DNA from: Desulfovibrio sp. A2
GTDB lineage: Bacteria; Desulfobacterota; Desulfovibrionia; Desulfovibrionales; Desulfovibrionaceae
Direction: 5' to 3'
Assembly: GCF_000226255.1 (NCBI RefSeq)
Contig: NZ_AGFG01000035.1
Span: 17,736-81,735, forward strand
Length of the DNA stretch: 64,000 nucleotides
This document shows, piece by piece, positions 18,560-27,777 of the stretch (within the stretch, counting starts at the first letter, position 1; every line of letters starts with the position of its first letter). The translations under genes and the position numbers were made by a program. The notes beneath the pieces are model-generated. The model saw nothing but the letters and a program-made list of their open reading frames with translations. It was not told where the DNA came from and did no database searches.

Positions 18560-18838
18560 CTAGCGTGCCACGGTGACGCACCCCGCCTTCAGGCAGAAAC
18601 GCACGAATTCGGGCAACATCTGCCGGACAGCGTCGTCCTCGTATTCTTCAAGCAGCAAGGCTTCGATTTCGCGCACCGTACGCTTGCCGTCGAACAATTC
18701 CCATACGGCTGCCGCGTCCTCGTTCAGGTTGAGGATCGGCATGTTGCCGCCCGCCAGCATCACGCCGAACGCCTCGCGGCGCATCATGGTCCCCGGTGCG
18801 GGCACGGGAACGGCTTCGTACAGTTCGTTGTCGTCCAT
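18560..18838 (-). CDS. PqqD-like peptide chaperone (RRE domain)
   Basis: 92 residues from ATG 18838, with AAAGGA upstream. The core NLNEDAAAVWELFDGKRTVR followed by EIEALLLEEYEDD and LPEFVRFCLKAGCV is the PqqD/RRE pattern: a three-strand, three-helix fold that binds the leader of a ribosomal peptide and presents it to a radical SAM/SPASM enzyme. The stop codon is 10 bases before the SPASM gene stop region ends upstream, so spacing is tight. Its presence is strong context for a ribosomally made, post-translationally modified peptide. Confidence 0.87.
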   Translation of the reverse strand: MDDNELYEAVPVPAPGTMMRREAFGVMLAGGNMPILNLNEDAAAVWELFDGKRTVREIEALLLEEYEDDAVRQMLPEFVRFCLKAGCVTVAR

Positions 18839-18848
18839 AAGGCATCCT

Positions 18849-19838
18849 TTACCCGAGGAGCACGTCCTCTGCATCGATTTCGTTGGCCCTGGCAAACGCG
18901 GCCGCACGGCACCCGCCGCCGCAGTCTTCCAGCATCGGGCACGCACGGCATTTTTCCGGCAGATGGGCCAGCGTCCGGTACCGGGCGTACAGATCGGCCC
19001 CGTGCAGCACGTCGCACAGCGGGGTTTCCAGCAGATTGCCCAGCACGTGCCGCCCCATGCCGCACACCATCACCTGCCCCTGCACGTCGATGTAGAACTT
19101 GTCATGCCCGAAAGAACACCTGTTGCACAGGTGCTGCAAATCTTGCGGCAACTGGCAGGCAGGGGCCGAATTGGCCAGCAGCAACGCAATGCCGCGGCTG
19201 TCCGTCGCCTCCACCAGCACCCGCAAGGCGCTGATGAACGCATCCGCCCCCAGTTGCAACGGCTTGTCCTTGCCAAGGCCCGTGGGGATAAACCGGGTGA
19301 TGGTCATTTCTTCGCAACCGGTGGCGGCCAGGATGTCCACCGTTTCACGCAGCACGTCTGGCCGGGCGTTGCGGCTGTTCAGCACCAGATTGCTGGCCGC
19401 GCGAATACCGGCGCGCACGGCATGTTCCAGGGCAGCGCGGGTTTCGGCAAACGAGCCGGGCCTTCCGACCAGGGCGTCATGCACGGCTTCTGGCCCATGC
19501 AGCGAAAAATTCACGCAGAACACCGCATTCTGGCGCAGCACATCAAGTGCCTGGGCAGTTGCGAACAGGGTGCCGTTGCTTTGCACCATGACCCTGGCGA
19601 ACAGGCTGCCTGCAAGCTTCAGCAAAGCCGGAAACCGCGAATGCAGCGCGGGTTCCCCCCCGGTAAAGATCAGCTCCATCACCCCGGCATCGGCAAGGCG
19701 ATGCAGAATGCCTTCCGGGTCTCTGCTTTCACGCGGGGCGCAGGAATTGTAACAGAACGCGCAACGCAAGTTGCACGCTTCCGTCAGTTCCACCTCCACA
19801 CGGGTGACGGGCAGGGGAAAGAACGCAGGCGCGGGCAT
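18849..19838 (-). CDS. Radical SAM/SPASM peptide maturase B
   Basis: 329 residues from ATG 19838, which shares one base with the stop of the preceding gene (TAATG). The radical SAM motif is CNLRCAFC (Cys 22, 26, 29), followed by the GGEP motif in ELIFTGGEPALH. The C-terminus is Cys-rich and SPASM-like: CNRCSFGHDKFYIDVQGQVM, CGMGRHVLGNLLE, then CRACPMLEDCGGGC, enough for auxiliary iron-sulfur clusters. Enzymes of this type make thioether, carbon-carbon or other cross-links in ribosomal peptides. It lies directly next to the PqqD-like gene and the second SPASM protein. Confidence 0.9.
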   Translation of the reverse strand: MPAPAFFPLPVTRVEVELTEACNLRCAFCYNSCAPRESRDPEGILHRLADAGVMELIFTGGEPALHSRFPALLKLAGSLFARVMVQSNGTLFATAQALDVLRQNAVFCVNFSLHGPEAVHDALVGRPGSFAETRAALEHAVRAGIRAASNLVLNSRNARPDVLRETVDILAATGCEEMTITRFIPTGLGKDKPLQLGADAFISALRVLVEATDSRGIALLLANSAPACQLPQDLQHLCNRCSFGHDKFYIDVQGQVMVCGMGRHVLGNLLETPLCDVLHGADLYARYRTLAHLPEKCRACPMLEDCGGGCRAAAFARANEIDAEDVLLG

Positions 19839-20848
19839 TACGCCCCCCACTTGAACGTGCCGGGGGTATGCCCGCAGGCATGCAGGCAATCGTCGTAAAA
19901 AACGCAGCCGCCCCGGCAGCTTTCCAGTTCTTCGCACTCGCGGCAGTTGGCGGGCAGGTGCTGCACCTGTTCATACCGCTTCCAGGCCGTGTTGCCCCAC
20001 AGGGCGGCAAAGGGGGTATCCAGCACGTTGCCTATCACGTTGTCGGAAAGGGGGCAGGGGGTCATCAGCCCTTGCGGCGATATGCGGCACAGGCCGTACC
20101 CCACCTGGCACGGCGTATTCCACTGGCGCAGCCGGTCGCGGTATTCGTCCGGCAATTCGCAATACGGCACGGGGCCGGGCAGCTTTACTTCTGCATACGT
20201 TGGCAGATCGCGCTTGATGCGGTCCAGCGAGTCAAGCACCGATATGGTTTCGGGGACGCCAAGCACGTGTTCGCTGCCTGCGCTGCTGACCATGATGTAC
20301 CGGGTAACGCAAAACACATGCACGCCCGGCTCGGCCATTACCCGCGCAATATCGTAGAGTTCTGCGTAATTGCCCTTGAAGGTGCAGACGTTTATCTCCA
20401 CCTTCATGCCGCGCTCAAGCACCCGCCGCACGCCCTGGCGCATTCTGCCGAACGCGCCGAAGCTGCCCACAAGTTCATCATGGCGCTGCTCGGCAGCAGC
20501 AAGCACAGAGGTACACAGGCTGGGAAAGCACTGCGCCAACTGGTCGGCAACCTGATCGCTGATGAGCGTGCCGTTGGTGTTCAGATGAATATCGAACCCC
20601 AGGGCCTTGGCATGCCGCGCGATATCAAAGAAATCCGGGCGGGTAAGGGGTTCGCCGCCATTGAAATTGATGGAAAACACCCCCGCTTCACGCATCTGGT
20701 CCAGCAGGTGCTTGCACTGGTCCGTGGACAACTGCCCGCCGTCGGCGCGCATGGCGTCATTATAACAAAAGAAGCACCGATGGTTGCACGCATCGGTGAG
20801 TTCAAACTGCACGTAGAAGGGAGCACTGGGCCGTGTGATTGCTGGCAT
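19838..20848 (-). CDS. Radical SAM/SPASM peptide maturase A
   Basis: 336 residues. The cluster motif is CNHRCFFC (Cys 21, 25, 28), followed by the glycine motif in INFNGGEPLTRPDF and the TNGTLI strand. The SPASM-like end has CQVGYGLCRISPQGLMTPC, a partial bridging region, then CRECEELESCRGGC and extra cysteines (YDDCLHACG). It is the first maturation gene after the precursor peptide and its terminator. No Shine-Dalgarno-like sequence precedes the ATG (C-rich leader), so translation may be weak. It is related to maturase B, and the pair may work in sequence or as a complex on the Cys-rich core. Confidence 0.9.
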   Translation of the reverse strand: MPAITRPSAPFYVQFELTDACNHRCFFCYNDAMRADGGQLSTDQCKHLLDQMREAGVFSINFNGGEPLTRPDFFDIARHAKALGFDIHLNTNGTLISDQVADQLAQCFPSLCTSVLAAAEQRHDELVGSFGAFGRMRQGVRRVLERGMKVEINVCTFKGNYAELYDIARVMAEPGVHVFCVTRYIMVSSAGSEHVLGVPETISVLDSLDRIKRDLPTYAEVKLPGPVPYCELPDEYRDRLRQWNTPCQVGYGLCRISPQGLMTPCPLSDNVIGNVLDTPFAALWGNTAWKRYEQVQHLPANCRECEELESCRGGCVFYDDCLHACGHTPGTFKWGA

Positions 20849-20878
20849 TGAGGCGGGGGGATTGATAGAAAATGCTAT

Positions 20879-20916
20879 AAAAAAAGCAAGGGCAGGCCAA
20901 GCCTACCCCCACTTGC
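20879..20916 (-). terminator. Intrinsic terminator between precursor and maturation genes
   Basis: On the minus strand, GCAAG then GGGTAGG pair with CCTGCCC then TTGC around a short loop, followed by seven T. It begins about 10 bases after the precursor stop codon. Partial read-through would give much more precursor mRNA than enzyme mRNA. Confidence 0.75.
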
Positions 20917-20925
20917 CGTGCCAGC

Positions 20926-21087
20926 CTAGCGGCAGGCGGTGCATGCGGTACATGCGCAGCAGGCGACTGCCTTTTCCGCGTCCGTGCTCACGACAGTCCG
21001 ACTCGGGGTGCTGAAGGGCTGCTTGAACGCGCTGAACACTTCCACGCGGGGAGCAAACGGCTTCTTACGCTTGGCACCGGTAGCCAT
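20926..21087 (-). CDS. Cys-rich RiPP precursor peptide (53 residues)
   Basis: A short gene: ATG at 21087, TAG at 20926-20928, with AAGGGG about 8 bases before the start. The leader begins MATGAKRKKPFAPRVEVFSA and is basic, followed by an aromatic, Ser/Thr-rich stretch ending STDAEKAVA. The C-terminus is CCACTACTACR, five cysteines at 43, 44, 46, 49 and 52 spaced with Ala and Thr, then a terminal Arg. There is no Cys outside this region. Position (first in a minus-strand operon with two SPASM maturases and a PqqD-like protein), terminator and composition all fit a RiPP precursor. I do not recognise the peptide family. The modified core is probably within residues 42-53. Confidence 0.85.
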   Translation of the reverse strand: MATGAKRKKPFAPRVEVFSAFKQPFSTPSRTVVSTDAEKAVACCACTACTACR

Positions 21088-21166
21088 ATCGAAAACCCCT
21101 TGAAATACATGGCGTTTATCTTTTCTGCCCGCAGGTGCCGGGCATTCCTCAACCTATTACCGTTCG

Positions 21167-21195
21167 CTCATACCTGCCGTGCGCTGAAAAGTAAA
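21167..21195 (-). promoter_or_regulatory. Candidate sigma-70-like promoter of the RiPP operon
   Basis: TTTACT (21190-21195) and TATGAG (21167-21172) are separated by exactly 17 bases and lie about 80 bases before the precursor start codon on the minus strand. Each box matches four of six consensus bases. Confidence 0.4.
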
Positions 21196-21264
21196 CCCCG
21201 ACCCGGCCCGCGCCTGGGGGGCGCTGCCGCGCGACCAGCTTACGCAATCTGAACCTGCACACCG

Positions 21265-21303
21265 GATATCGTGATATTGCCAAAATATCCATCTGCATAT
21301 AAC
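21265..21303 (+). promoter_or_regulatory. Candidate promoter/operator region of the RADAR operon
   Basis: An AT-rich patch holds GGATAT...ATATCC as an inverted repeat, TTGCCA at 21277-21282 and TATAAC at 21298-21303, 15 bases apart. It lies about 60 bases before rdrA. Spacing is suboptimal, so this is tentative. Confidence 0.3.
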
Positions 21304-21359
21304 CATTGCGCACACCCAGGAACGCACCAACCACGCGCCGTTCGGGCGCAGGTGACACC

Positions 21360-23963
21360 ATGAGCACTGACAAAGAAAATAATGCGCAAGCCGAGTCCAA
21401 CAGCTGGATCATCATTGCCCCCAAGGCAAGCCGCACCGCTGCCGCCTACGAAGACAAGAACCTCATCCAGCAATCTGCGCTCAGGGATGTCGTCGAATTC
21501 GTCAGAGATACGCGATCCCATATTCAAAAATTCAAGAATGAACTGCAATCTTGCAATTCACATACGTTTCGGTCGCGCTTTCACGACACTATACTTATTG
21601 ATGGCGAGCGCGGCACGGGAAAAACATCGTTTCTCCTCAGTGCAGTAAACCATTTATGCAGCACTGGTGACCCATCTTCTCCTCCCGAACGGAACAAAAA
21701 CGCTCCCATCAGCCTGGGCATCATTGACCCCACACTTATTTCCACCAAGGAAAACATCTTCATCCTGGTTATTTCCAGAATCAAACAATATGTAGATGAT
21801 AATCATGACAAAAACATTTCTCACGAATGCGACGGCAAATACCAGGACTGGAACGAGCAACTAACCAAGCTGTCACGCGGACTGTGCATGCAGGACGGCA
21901 TAGGAACCGATGCCCTCTTGCACGAGAAGTGGGAAGATGCCAACTACATCATGCAGGAAGGCCTGAATAACGCGCAAAGCGGACTCGACCTCGAACGCAA
22001 TTTCCATAAATTCATATACAAGTCCCTCGATATACTTAGTAAAGACTGTTTCATTCTCTGCTTTGACGATACGGATACAGATTTCAGCAAAGGATGGCCT
22101 GTTCTCGAACTTCTCCGCAAGTATTTTACAACTCCCCAACTGATCACCTTACTCTCCGGCGACTATGCCTTGTACGCAAAGCTTGTGCGCATCAACCAAT
22201 GGAAACTTTTCAAAGATCACCAGCATGCCATATACCACTATGGCACGAAGAACATCAAAGAAACTATAGAATCCTTAGAATCCCAGTATCTCACAAAAAT
22301 ACTCCCTCCAAACCGCCGCATACTACTCAAAAATGCCTGGGAACTTCTTGATCACCTGCGCGTAAAAGACCCTACGCGACCGGATGCAGAGCCAATACGC
22401 ATTGACAACCTTTTTGAATCCTTTACGGCTCTATGGTATCGCTACCCCACTTCTGTGTGCAGAAAAATCGGCGACCTCTTCACACACCTTCCCATGCGCA
22501 ACATTATACATATACTGCACGTTATAAGCAGCGCTAAAACAAAAACCAAGACTACATATAACGCTCAAGCAAAAGACGAGACTACAGATGGTGCTCAGCA
22601 GATCATAGAAAAGCAAACATATGAATATGCCCGCAGCATCCAAGACCACAGGAAAAAACTAGAGCATGGAGAACCATCAACTCAGCCCAGCATCCCACCG
22701 CTAAACAATGAAGATGCCATCCTTGCTGTGCATTCAAACATGATTCTTATTTACTACAACAACCTCATCAACCTCGGCTTTGCCCAATATGAATTGAATG
22801 CCATTCAATGGACAGGGTCGTTTTATAGACTATCTGAAATACTCAACGAAAAAAGACTCATAAAAAATGGGGCAAGCCTGCTACCGGCAAACGTCATGCC
22901 GCAAGACGGCTTGGACATCCTCCTGCTCTCCGGCATATACACATCGGCGATTCTTGGCGACATTCGCCTTATATTCGACTACTATATTCGGGTACTTCTG
23001 GTACGAGACATCCTGGCCCCAACCAACGGCAAAGACTCCCCAACCGAGGACGACTTTCAATACAAACAACTTTTTTCATCTGAAAAATCGTTACTCGACA
23101 TCACAACAACAATAACAAATATCTGCATCACAGAAGGCGGTAAACATGCCACTTTAAAAAATATGCTAGTAGATATCACCACTGCCACAAACGAACAGCC
23201 CTCCAGCCAAGGCCGTGTATATATCAAAAAACTACTACACAATTACACAACACATGTACATTACGATGCAAACGGGAAACGCATTGTTTACTTTTCCCCA
23301 TTCAACGCCATAGCACTCCTTGCGCTCTGTGTTGGATCCACAGGCGACTTCAGATTTGAACTTGAAAGATACACAAAACCACATACAACTCATCCAACAT
23401 ACCCCGTAGACACCAAAGACAGCTCTCCGGTCGGCACGCCGGAAGGCGCTCCGGAAGGCGCTCCGGAAGGCGCTCCGGAAGGCGCTCCGGAAGGCGCCGG
23501 AACCACCATCCGGAATGACACCTCAGTGTGTAGCAGCGATGAATCTGATTTCTTCAACAAACTTTCTGATAAGATACATGAATCAGCTTTAAAATACCAT
23601 AATGGCACACTCAAAAAGATACCGTTACTACTTCCTCTTTACGTCCACCATGATATATGGACAGATTTCATTCAAAATTTAAATATACAATGCGGCTCTG
23701 AAATCGACACCACCGAACTATTAAAGAAGACATACAAAGCCTTCACAGATTCCATAGAAAAAATCGAAAATAGATATAGCAGCCAAAGAACAGCAGAGAC
23801 ACTTCTTGCAGGTTTCATCAAGGAGAACACACCGACAGCACACATCGACGCCCTAGACGAGCCATCCACCTTGCAGGCGTCGCAAGCCGACCAAGGTAAC
23901 CAAGGCGAACAGAATGGCCAGGACGTGCAAGCAAATACAGAGAACAACACCACCCCTAGCTAA
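21360..23963 (+). CDS. rdrA: RdrA-type ATPase of RADAR anti-phage system
   Basis: 867 residues from ATG 21360, with AGGTGA 6 bases upstream. Walker A is GERGTGKT (82-89) in TILIDGERGTGKTSFLL; a Walker B-like ILCFDDTDTDFSKG follows near residue 232. The rest is a long helical region without recognised motifs, as in RdrA. It lies 2 bases before a large adenosine-deaminase-like gene, the defining pair of RADAR. RdrA is known to form a ring that works with RdrB during phage infection. Composition is clearly AT-richer than the flanks, indicating transfer. A run of PEGA repeats interrupts residues 694-713. Confidence 0.87.
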   Translation: MSTDKENNAQAESNSWIIIAPKASRTAAAYEDKNLIQQSALRDVVEFVRDTRSHIQKFKNELQSCNSHTFRSRFHDTILIDGERGTGKTSFLLSAVNHLCSTGDPSSPPERNKNAPISLGIIDPTLISTKENIFILVISRIKQYVDDNHDKNISHECDGKYQDWNEQLTKLSRGLCMQDGIGTDALLHEKWEDANYIMQEGLNNAQSGLDLERNFHKFIYKSLDILSKDCFILCFDDTDTDFSKGWPVLELLRKYFTTPQLITLLSGDYALYAKLVRINQWKLFKDHQHAIYHYGTKNIKETIESLESQYLTKILPPNRRILLKNAWELLDHLRVKDPTRPDAEPIRIDNLFESFTALWYRYPTSVCRKIGDLFTHLPMRNIIHILHVISSAKTKTKTTYNAQAKDETTDGAQQIIEKQTYEYARSIQDHRKKLEHGEPSTQPSIPPLNNEDAILAVHSNMILIYYNNLINLGFAQYELNAIQWTGSFYRLSEILNEKRLIKNGASLLPANVMPQDGLDILLLSGIYTSAILGDIRLIFDYYIRVLLVRDILAPTNGKDSPTEDDFQYKQLFSSEKSLLDITTTITNICITEGGKHATLKNMLVDITTATNEQPSSQGRVYIKKLLHNYTTHVHYDANGKRIVYFSPFNAIALLALCVGSTGDFRFELERYTKPHTTHPTYPVDTKDSSPVGTPEGAPEGAPEGAPEGAPEGAGTTIRNDTSVCSSDESDFFNKLSDKIHESALKYHNGTLKKIPLLLPLYVHHDIWTDFIQNLNIQCGSEIDTTELLKKTYKAFTDSIEKIENRYSSQRTAETLLAGFIKENTPTAHIDALDEPSTLQASQADQGNQGEQNGQDVQANTENNTTPS
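23439..23498 (+). repeat. Five tandem 12-bp units inside rdrA
   Basis: The unit CCGGAAGGCGCT occurs five times in a row (the last ends in GCC) and encodes repeated Pro-Glu-Gly-Ala. It is in frame, so gain or loss of a unit changes the protein by four residues. It is a GC-rich patch inside an AT-rich gene. Confidence 0.9.
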
Positions 23964-23965
23964 CC

Positions 23966-26680
23966 ATGCTCACAACCTCATTATTCAACAACCACCTCTT
24001 GCTCCACAGGCTCTCAAGGGGGGATAATACACCTAATTTTCGGGAGATTATCGAGAACATCCATTTCACCACTGCCCGCAACGGCCACAGCAAACTCCCC
24101 GACCATCTGATCAAGAACTGGATGGCCAGAGCCAACGCCGAGGGCAAAACCGACCTTGCCCAATTGATTGCGAATCACCTTGATCATCTGGTGGAACACA
24201 CGCTGGCCATGGACGGAGAGGATATCTTTGTCCAGAGCAGACACTTCGAGCTATGGCAAGAAATCATAGGCGAAACGTCTCCCCTGCTGCTGCTTGCGTG
24301 GAAGATCAGCAAGGACACACCGCACATCCGGTCACGCGATGCACATGTCGAGCAATTGATACACCGGAACATTCAGCCGCATGTGTTCCCCGGCCTGCAC
24401 GCCCCCCTGCTTGAAGAACGGTTGCGTCGCATGGGTCTGTGCGACCTGCACATACACCTGAACGGCAGCACACCCAGTGATGTCGTATGGCTGGACGCCC
24501 TGGCATCTCCCCGCAAGTTTCGGGCACGCATGGCGCATGAGCACCGCCACAGCCGCAAGGAAATAGAAGAACTTCTCCTGCAAACCTGCCCGCTTTTCGA
24601 CTGGCGGGACCTGTGCTCGCTTATCGATATCGCAGCAGGCCTGCGCGACTGGCTGGTACGCAGACTGTTTGCTTCCACCATCTCACCCGTCTGGATTCCC
24701 TCTGGCGAACAAGAGCCCGCCTGCCTCCCCCACTGCCACCTCCACACCCCGGACGCTTGTGGAAAACGCGAACATCAGCTGCACTGCTCGCGCTACCGCT
24801 GGTGGGGCAGGCTGCACCACGACATGCACCTTTCTCGCTACACCTTTACCGGCGTCTCCAGACAACAACTGCGCATCCACCCCCTGCAAAAGTACTTTCC
24901 CTCACGCGCGTCCCGCTTCCCCAGAAACCTGCTCCATCAGGAAGCCTGCTTCCTTGTTCATGCGCTCACCGAACTCCGCACAAGACGCGATGACAGGGTG
25001 GCAACATTCCTGTTCTACTACCTGTCCATACAGAGCCTGTTTACGCGGCTGCTCGTACAGCAGGCCGACCAATACGGGTTTGACCAATTCCAGAAGATAA
25101 CCCTTACAGGGCTGCGCGAAGAGGTAGAGAGCTCCTATCCTGCCAGGATGATCCAGTTTGCAGCCTCATCCACCGGTCACGAAATACATGTGGAAGGGCG
25201 GTTTGCGCCAAAATCAAATTTTATAGCCTTGCATACATTGCTGCGAAAAATAAACAGGGGCGATATTGCCCCCGTCGCCTTCCGTGCGCCCGGCAGACAC
25301 CCATCGCCCCGGCATCCTGCTTCCGCAACCCCACCCAACGTCACGCTATCCCTGGTGGCACACCTGATCAAACAGAAAGACGAAAAGACGCACAGAGGAG
25401 CCCAACACTACAGGCTCAGACGTGCCCTGCAAAAGCAGGTGCGCCACCTGCTCAACTACATCAACCACCCCCAGAACCAAAAACATCTCGCCCAGATCGT
25501 GGGCTTTGACGCTGCCTCGAATGAACTGCACACCCCGCCGGAAGTCTTTGCCCCGGCCTTCCGCCAATTACGCCGCGGGGGCCAACGCAATTTCACCTTT
25601 CATGTCGGCGAAGACTTTCAGCACCTTGCCAGCGGCATTCGGGCCGTGCATGAGGCCATCACCTTTCTTGACCTGGGCGCCGGCAACCGCATTGGTCACG
25701 GCACTGCTGTCGGCATCGCCCCCAAACTCTGGAGGCAGCGCGTAGGGCCTTCCATCTGCCTGTTGCGCGCAGAATGGCTGGACACGCTGGTATATGCCCA
25801 CCAGACCCTTTCGGGCAGCGCGTGCTATTCCGACATACGCAGTGTCGTGGAAGGAGACATCCACCAGCACTCGCGCGCCGTATACGGCAGGCCGCTGACG
25901 CCGGAAACGCTGTGGCAAGCATGGCTGCTGCGCAAGCTGGACCCCATTCGCTGCTTTATCGACAAGGACAAGACCCAGTGCCTGTCCCTGAAGGAACGGG
26001 AAGAGGAATGGGGCATGATCGAACGCCACAGACCAGCGCCCCGCAGCACAACACCGAATGACGCCCACAGCTCTTACGACGACCCGTACCAGGTATTTGC
26101 GGAGTACCACCAGAAGCACGTTTTTGCGGCATACAACCCCCAAGCGGGCACTTCTGCCCGCGACAAAAAGAACGGGGCAAAGCCGAACGGGCGATATGTC
26201 GACGTGGCGACCGACTACTTCACGGATGAAGCCCTTGCGTACATGCAGATCCGGGTCCTGAAAGAGATTGTCGACCGCAAGATCGCCATTGAATCGATGA
26301 TCACAAGCAACGTGCGCATCAGCTTCTATCAAGGGTACGACGAGCACCACATACTCCGCTGGCTTGGGCTGGACCCCAACTTTACCGACGAACCCCACCC
26401 CACCGTCTGTCTGGGCACGGACGACCCCGGCATTTTCGCCACCACAATGAAGAACGAATGCCTGCACCTGCTCGGCATGCTGACCCGGCGCGGCAAATCA
26501 GAGGCGAAAGCCGTGGACATCATCGCCCGGCTTGTAGAAAACTCGCACGCGTACAGCTTCAAAATCGCCCCCCCAGCAGGGCATGACCGATCCTGCAACG
26601 GCGCGGGGCAATCCCCTTCGACAGACGGGACGCGAATGACCGCCAACCGCGCATGCCGGACAAGAAACCGGGACTGGTAG
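23966..26680 (+). CDS. rdrB: RdrB-type adenosine deaminase of RADAR anti-phage system
   Basis: 904 residues, starting 2 bases after the rdrA stop codon. The metal motif is DLHIHLNGS with H162 and H164; later come FHVGED (near 546-551), RIGHGTAVG (near 575-583) and LGTDDPGIF (near 815-823). Together they give the His, Glu and Asp residues of the adenosine/AMP deaminase fold. The length, with large inserts between these motifs, is that of RdrB rather than of housekeeping deaminases. RdrB converts adenosine (nucleosides/nucleotides, and reported RNA) to inosine during infection. The first ~150 residues and the C-terminal tail are unassigned. No rdrC or rdrD is present. Confidence 0.88.
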   Translation: MLTTSLFNNHLLLHRLSRGDNTPNFREIIENIHFTTARNGHSKLPDHLIKNWMARANAEGKTDLAQLIANHLDHLVEHTLAMDGEDIFVQSRHFELWQEIIGETSPLLLLAWKISKDTPHIRSRDAHVEQLIHRNIQPHVFPGLHAPLLEERLRRMGLCDLHIHLNGSTPSDVVWLDALASPRKFRARMAHEHRHSRKEIEELLLQTCPLFDWRDLCSLIDIAAGLRDWLVRRLFASTISPVWIPSGEQEPACLPHCHLHTPDACGKREHQLHCSRYRWWGRLHHDMHLSRYTFTGVSRQQLRIHPLQKYFPSRASRFPRNLLHQEACFLVHALTELRTRRDDRVATFLFYYLSIQSLFTRLLVQQADQYGFDQFQKITLTGLREEVESSYPARMIQFAASSTGHEIHVEGRFAPKSNFIALHTLLRKINRGDIAPVAFRAPGRHPSPRHPASATPPNVTLSLVAHLIKQKDEKTHRGAQHYRLRRALQKQVRHLLNYINHPQNQKHLAQIVGFDAASNELHTPPEVFAPAFRQLRRGGQRNFTFHVGEDFQHLASGIRAVHEAITFLDLGAGNRIGHGTAVGIAPKLWRQRVGPSICLLRAEWLDTLVYAHQTLSGSACYSDIRSVVEGDIHQHSRAVYGRPLTPETLWQAWLLRKLDPIRCFIDKDKTQCLSLKEREEEWGMIERHRPAPRSTTPNDAHSSYDDPYQVFAEYHQKHVFAAYNPQAGTSARDKKNGAKPNGRYVDVATDYFTDEALAYMQIRVLKEIVDRKIAIESMITSNVRISFYQGYDEHHILRWLGLDPNFTDEPHPTVCLGTDDPGIFATTMKNECLHLLGMLTRRGKSEAKAVDIIARLVENSHAYSFKIAPPAGHDRSCNGAGQSPSTDGTRMTANRACRTRNRDW

Positions 26681-26716
26681 CAAAGCCAGGCACGGACGGG
26701 CAAGACACATTCCCAG

Positions 26717-26786
26717 CAACGCAAAAAAGGGCGAGGCATTGTTACCTCGCCCTTCGTGCATTCGATGGCGGAGCGGAAGGAACTCT
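26717..26786. repeat. Degenerate copy of tRNA-Asp 3' end plus its terminator (att-like)
   Basis: This stretch aligns with 28294-28360: the same hairpin, the same GTGCATTCG spacer, then GGCGGAGCGGAAGG, which is the acceptor/T-arm end of the tRNA-Asp at 28340-28416. Only about 20 bases of the tRNA are present, with a few differences. The pattern is that of a site duplicated by integration at a tRNA 3' end. Confidence 0.7.
26723..26752 (-). terminator. Intrinsic terminator between rdrB and the oxidoreductase gene
   Basis: GGGCGAGG and CCTCGCCC form an 8-bp stem with an 8-base loop. On the minus strand it is followed by six T, giving a good terminator for the oxidoreductase gene; on the plus strand it could also end rdrB transcripts. 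Confidence 0.8.
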
Positions 26787-26834
26787 CATTATGGAGAGGC
26801 GACCACCCCGGCCTCAGGGGCTTCCGAAAAAGCG

Positions 26835-27692
<858 letters not shown>

Positions 27693-27750
27693 GGTCGAAC
27701 TCCTTTACGTTTGGGGTTGGAGTTGCCAATATATGGCCGACACGCACTTT

Positions 27751-27777
27751 GCGTAAGTACGCACACGAAGGTAAGTA
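27751..27777. promoter_or_regulatory. Candidate HxlR operator between divergent genes
   Basis: An inverted repeat GCGTA-AG-TACGC (27751-27762) and two copies of GTAAGTA (27753-27759 and 27771-27777), 18 bases apart, lie just before the regulator start codon, between the two divergent genes. GTAAGTAC-like sites are usual for HxlR-family autoregulation. Confidence 0.5.

Noticed and set aside
19838..20848. Reading the SPASM pair as PQQ or heme d1 synthesis enzymes
   Set aside because: No pqqA, pqqB/C or nir genes; the Cys-rich precursor and terminator favour a distinct RiPP system.
23439..23498. Possible CRISPR-like repeat array
   Set aside because: Units are contiguous 12-mers in frame within rdrA with no spacers; no array or cas gene is seen anywhere in the window.
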